From NCBI GenBank assembly GCA_024709705.1, contig JANJWE010000017.1, positions 1-6,726 on the forward strand: 6,726 nucleotides of DNA, written 5' to 3'. The notes under the pieces were generated by a model. It was given only the letters and a program-made list of their open reading frames with translations. It did no database searches and was not told where the DNA came from. The position numbers were made by a program, and so were the translations under genes. Of this stretch, positions 6,182 to 6,726 are shown piece after piece (positions within the stretch are counted from its first letter, which is position 1; the number at the start of each line of letters is the position of its first letter). The stretch is from Flavobacterium sp. Its GTDB lineage: Bacteria > Bacteroidota > Bacteroidia > Flavobacteriales > Flavobacteriaceae.

Positions 6182-6204
6182 TATGTCTGAATTTGTCAGA
6201 CATA
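6182..6204. repeat. 23-base perfect-arm palindrome (last of cluster)
   Basis: TATGTCTGA (6182-6190) and TCAGACATA (6196-6204) are perfect 9-base inverted arms around the 5-base centre ATTTG. The sequence is visibly related to the first palindrome: both contain TCTGA, a short T-rich centre, TCAGAC and then TATA after one base. The two TCTGA copies start 44 bases apart. No T run follows, so it is not a terminator. Confidence 0.65.
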
Positions 6205-6211
6205 TAAACGA

Positions 6212-6229
6212 GTTGGCAGCAAGGCTAAC
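6212..6229. repeat. GTTGGC/GCTAAC inverted pair in the leader of the 3' gene
   Basis: GTTGGC (6212-6217) and GCTAAC (6224-6229) form a six-base inverted repeat, with one G-T wobble and a 6-base loop (AGCAAG). The sequence 'CACGACACATAA' follows, and the unknown gene begins 37 bases later. The GTT...AAC arrangement recalls the inner boxes of integron attC sites, but the outer AAC and GTT boxes at the right spacing are absent. Confidence 0.35.
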
Positions 6230-6265
6230 ACGACACATAAACATAAATAACAACAACATTAGACA

Positions 6266-6726
6266 ATGGGACTTTTTGACAAAATATTCGGCAAGAAAGA
6301 AGATAAAATTCAGTCATATGAAGACTTTTGGAATTGGTTTTCTGCAAACGAACAGACTTTCTATAAAGTAGTAAAGACAGGTAAAAATATTGAAGTGGAC
6401 TTTCTCAATAAACTCTCACCAAAACTTGAAGAATTAAAGGACGGTTTCTTTTACCTGACAGGTATGTATGACGACAATACAGCAGAATTGGTATTTACAC
6501 CTGATGGAGTTTTGAAGAACATTGTTTTTGTTGAAGAACTTGTGAGTTCAGCACCTAAAATACCAAATTGGAGATTTACTGCATTAAAACCTGCACTTGA
6601 TATAGAGAATGTTGGAATTAAAATGGCGGACTATACTTTTGACAGAGATAATCTATCGTTTTACGCCATTGAGCATAACAATTATCCTGATGAAGTTGAC
6701 ATAGTTGTAGCCCACAACGACTACAA
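6266..6726 (+). CDS. protein of unknown function, 3' end missing
   Basis: An open frame begins with ATG at 6266 and continues without a stop to the window edge: 153 complete codons plus two bases. It starts 'MGLFDKIFGKKEDK', a short amphipathic and then lysine-rich beginning seen in many small cytoplasmic proteins. Later segments include 'YEDFWNWFSANEQTFYKVVK' (18-37), 'NKLSPKLEELKDGFFYLTGMYDD' split across 48-70, 'NIVFVEELVSSAPKIPNWRFTALKP' across 85-109 and 'YPDEVDIVVAHNDY' (140-153). It reads as a soluble alpha/beta protein without signal peptide or membrane helix. The even mix of charged and aromatic residues and the absence of stops argue for a real gene. I do not recognise a function. 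Its place behind a recombinase and a palindrome cluster suggests acquired cargo. Confidence 0.8.
   Translation, partial: MGLFDKIFGKKEDKIQSYEDFWNWFSANEQTFYKVVKTGKNIEVDFLNKLSPKLEELKDGFFYLTGMYDDNTAELVFTPDGVLKNIVFVEELVSSAPKIPNWRFTALKPALDIENVGIKMADYTFDRDNLSFYAIEHNNYPDEVDIVVAHNDY

Noticed and set aside
6207..6229. Canonical integron attC site
   Set aside because: The strict core sites RYYYAAC and GTTRRRY are not met, and the paired outer boxes at 5-6 base spacing are missing. It is reported only as a core-like inverted pair.
6137..6229. CRISPR array
   Set aside because: There are only two diverged palindromes with no constant repeat, no equal unique spacers and no cas genes.
6183..6371. 62-codon plus-strand frame
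   Set aside because: It starts within the palindrome cluster and runs out of frame through the beginning of the better-supported gene at 6266. Its translation looks like nothing recognisable.

Overview
The window looks like chromosome from a member of the Bacteroidota, most likely Flavobacteriaceae. DNA is AT-rich. Genes start after A-rich stretches without Shine-Dalgarno sites. Several upstream regions carry the Bacteroidota-type promoter (TTTG near -33, TAnnTTTG near -7), and the DnaA sequence has the flavobacterial style. The genus cannot be fixed from this sequence alone.

Left part (1-4725), conserved housekeeping block. It opens with the 3' part of an EamA/DMT-family membrane transporter (2-763). 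One base later comes a YigZ/IMPACT-family protein (765-1391), probably in the same operon. A YbgC/FadM-like hotdog acyl-CoA thioesterase (1388-1792, minus strand) converges on it, and the two stop codons overlap in a TTAA. An AT-rich divergent intergenic region follows, then dnaA, the replication initiator (1990-3417), which is complete with all motifs intact. dnaA ends at a strong hairpin-plus-T terminator. Downstream lie a low-molecular-weight protein-tyrosine phosphatase (3480-3953) and a short RsmI-like tetrapyrrole-methylase-fold SAM methyltransferase (4003-4725).

Right part (4726-6726), accessory in character. A 341-base gene-free stretch holds a perfect inverted repeat, a weak terminator-like hairpin and, at its end, a textbook Bacteroidota promoter. 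The promoter drives a tyrosine recombinase of about 347 codons (5067-6110). That gene is broken by one in-frame amber codon at 5367-5369, although every catalytic residue downstream is preserved. Behind it is a 155-base region with three closely packed palindromes, two of them related to each other, plus a GTTGGC/GCTAAC inverted pair. Then a gene of unknown function starts at 6266 and runs off the window.

Recombinase, palindrome cluster and orphan gene in the same orientation suggest an integron-like or other recombinase-driven acquisition site inserted beside the dnaA neighbourhood, now with a possibly disabled recombinase. This is an inference: no canonical attC site is visible, and only the first part of the putative cargo is in the window.
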